Shown here in pieces: positions 14,734 to 16,165 of a stretch of DNA of 16,165 bases. The stretch is from Anaeromonas sp052088025. Its GTDB lineage: Bacteria; Bacillota; Clostridia; Tissierellales; SIT17. The DNA is taken from the NCBI RefSeq assembly GCF_052088025.1, contig NZ_JBQCYD010000050.1, positions 1 to 16,165 of the forward strand, written 5' to 3'. Below the pieces are notes generated by a model, which searched no databases, was not told the DNA's origin, and saw only the letters and a program-made list of their open reading frames with translations. A program made the position numbers and the translations under genes. The number at the start of each line of letters is the position of its first letter. Within the stretch, counting starts at the first letter, position 1.

Positions 14734-14768
14734 ATTAATCCCCCTAATCTAACTTTTGTTTTAATATC

Positions 14769-14777
14769 ATTATATCA
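14769..14777 (-). promoter_or_regulatory. Extended -10 promoter of walR
   Basis: On the minus strand TGATATAAT is a perfect extended -10 element (TG-N-TATAAT). The expected -35 position (14797-14792) reads CTAGAA, which is poor, as allowed for extended -10 promoters. This position overlaps a palindrome TTCTAGAA (14792-14799), a possible operator. The start would fall near 14762, giving a leader of about 28 bases. Confidence 0.6.
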
Positions 14778-14802
14778 TAGTCATATATATATTCTAGAAA
14801 AA

Positions 14803-14808
14803 TATAAT
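14803..14808 (+). promoter_or_regulatory. Candidate -10 box of the subtilase gene
   Basis: A perfect TATAAT lies 48 bases before the subtilase start on the plus strand, back-to-back with the walR promoter. The best -35 candidate, TAGTCA (14778-14783), is weak and 19 bases away, so this call is tentative. Confidence 0.3.
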
Positions 14809-14856
14809 AACCTTTTAATACCTTCTTGCATAAATTAACTATAGGAAGGTGATTTT

Positions 14857-16152
14857 ATGAGGCGACAAAAAGCAGTTAAAATAGAAAAGATAGATTCTTT
14901 AGTTAATGCTAAGCTAAATTCTAAATCAAAAGAAGATATACCTATAATTATAAAATACAAAAAAAATAAAAAAGATAAAATATCTAGTATGTCTAAAAAC
15001 ATTAAACATAAACTCCCTATTGTAAATTCTATAGCATGCAATATGAGTTTAAATGACATAAGTATATTAAAAGATGACCCTGATGTAGACTATATATCAT
15101 ACGATAATAAGGTATATACACAATTAGATATAGCAAATAAAACTATAAAGACAAATATAGCCAATAAACATAATCTAACAGGAAAAGATATAACAATAGC
15201 TGTTATAGATACAGGGCTTGCTCCTCATTTAGATTTATTTAGACCTAATAGACGAGTTTTACATTTTAAGGATATTGTAAATAATAGAAGCAAACTTTAT
15301 GATGATAATGGCCATGGTAGTCATGTAGCAGGTATTATTGCTGGTAATGGATATTCTTCAAAAGAGAAATATAAAGGTATAGCACCCTTATCTAATTTAG
15401 TTGTTATAAAGGCACTTGATAGTTCTGGAAGTGGGTCTACTTCTGATATTGTTTCAGCCATACAATGGGTCATAGATAATAAAGATATATATAATATTAA
15501 AATATTAAATTTATCACTCGGAACTCCTATAAGTAGCAATAATTCTTCTCCACTTAAAGATTCAGTTGATGAAGCTGTAAGAAAAGGTATTACTGTAGTT
15601 TGTGCTGCTGGAAATAGTGGTCCATCAAGGGGAAGCATATTGTGTCCTGGTAATTCTTCTTCTGTTATAACAGTAGGAGCTGTAGATGATAATAAAACAT
15701 CTGAGATAAGTGATGATACTATTGCTAATTTTTCAAGTCGTGGTCCTACAAGGGAAGGACTTAGAAAACCTGATATCGTAGCACCTGGGGTTGATATAAT
15801 GAGTATTTCAAATAGAAACCCTTCTGGATATTCTTCACTTAGTGGTACTTCTATGGCAACACCAATAATTACTGGTACTTGTGCATTATTATATGAAAAA
15901 TATGGAGATTTAAATCCAAGAACAGTTAAAAATATGCTTATGAATAATTGTTCTAATATAGGTTTTTCTCAAAATGAACAGGGTGCTGGTATAATAGATT
16001 TAGAAAAATTATTAGATGGAGACTATAATAAAAATTACAGTGCAGCTTATTATGATAAAGATCATGAGGTGGATAATAAGAGCTATGGCTATAATTTTGA
16101 TAAGCTTTTAATTATAGGACTATTGATATTACTTTTAATATGGGATATATAA
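14857..16152 (+). CDS. Subtilisin-family S8 serine protease, AprX-like, C-terminally anchored
   Basis: This 431-residue protein has an I9-like pro-domain (about 27-85: IPIIIKYKK through DPDVDYISYDN) and a complete subtilase domain (about 105-390). The triad is D118 in IAVIDTG, H153 in DNGHGSHVAG and S342 in SGTSMATP, with oxyanion N253 in AAGNSGP. No signal peptide is visible; the N-terminus is short and charged (MRRQKAVKIEK), like the cytoplasmic Bacillus protease AprX of similar size. At the extreme C-terminus, a hydrophobic run LLIIGLLILLLIW (417-429) could anchor it in the membrane, leaving the protease inside the cell. AGGAAGG lies 7 bases before the ATG. It is divergent from walR. Substrate unknown; processing of a wall or sporulation factor is possible but not shown by the sequence. 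Confidence 0.9.
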   Translation: MRRQKAVKIEKIDSLVNAKLNSKSKEDIPIIIKYKKNKKDKISSMSKNIKHKLPIVNSIACNMSLNDISILKDDPDVDYISYDNKVYTQLDIANKTIKTNIANKHNLTGKDITIAVIDTGLAPHLDLFRPNRRVLHFKDIVNNRSKLYDDNGHGSHVAGIIAGNGYSSKEKYKGIAPLSNLVVIKALDSSGSGSTSDIVSAIQWVIDNKDIYNIKILNLSLGTPISSNNSSPLKDSVDEAVRKGITVVCAAGNSGPSRGSILCPGNSSSVITVGAVDDNKTSEISDDTIANFSSRGPTREGLRKPDIVAPGVDIMSISNRNPSGYSSLSGTSMATPIITGTCALLYEKYGDLNPRTVKNMLMNNCSNIGFSQNEQGAGIIDLEKLLDGDYNKNYSAAYYDKDHEVDNKSYGYNFDKLLIIGLLILLLIWDI

Positions 16153-16165
16153 AGGCGAACTATTT

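Noticed and set aside
15321..15638. 105-codon minus-strand reading frame opposite the subtilase
   Set aside because: Covers the catalytic core of the protease; composition is that expected from the reverse strand of glycine/serine-rich codons.

Overview
The window is very AT-rich, tightly packed DNA from a Gram-positive anaerobe. It carries the Firmicutes-specific essential two-component system WalRK with YycH and YycI, plus the spore maturation pair SpmA/SpmB. That points to an endospore-forming member of the Clostridia or Tissierellia; genus and species cannot be fixed from the sequence alone. Shine-Dalgarno sequences are strong (AGGAGG, AAGGAG, AGGGGG). No rRNA, tRNA or CRISPR array is visible.

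Layout: one gene, a subtilisin-family protease at the right end, runs on the plus strand. Every other gene is on the minus strand and reads right to left. Transcript 1 (14733 to 9296): walR, walK, a small secreted Ig-like-domain protein, yycH, yycI, ending in a hairpin over the yycI stop. Transcript 2: pepT (TTG start), ending in a strong hairpin over its own stop. Transcript 3: murA, with an unusual hairpin between its Shine-Dalgarno and start codon, followed by a strong terminator. Transcript 4: murE, lysA, spmA, spmB, then a terminator. Transcript 5: an S66 LD-carboxypeptidase overlapping an M20D amidohydrolase by 8 bases, then the first 57 codons of yycJ (walJ). yycJ breaks off just before its metal-binding motif, and the outermost ~50 bases are unrelated sequence, possibly the end of an inserted element.

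How the genes fit together: WalRK is the master regulator of cell-wall homeostasis in Firmicutes, and YycH/YycI are its membrane partners. In the classical walR-walK-yycH-yycI-yycJ cluster the genes are adjacent. Here yycI and yycJ are separated by about 9 kb holding murA and murE (precursor synthesis), lysA (diaminopimelate to lysine), LD-carboxypeptidase (muropeptide trimming), an M20D deacylase, pepT and spmAB. The region reads as a cell-wall supply, recycling and control island.

The most interesting points are: (1) the uncharacterised secreted Ig-like protein between walK and yycH; (2) the apparently interrupted yycJ; (3) a tandem hexamer repeat with WalR-box geometry upstream of yycJ; (4) a MurE whose substrate motif reads DNSR instead of DNPR, next to lysA; (5) the murA leader, where a hairpin seems needed to bring the Shine-Dalgarno near the start; (6) a subtilase without a signal peptide but with a C-terminal hydrophobic anchor, divergent from walR. 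I do not see a clearly new multi-gene defence or mobile system.
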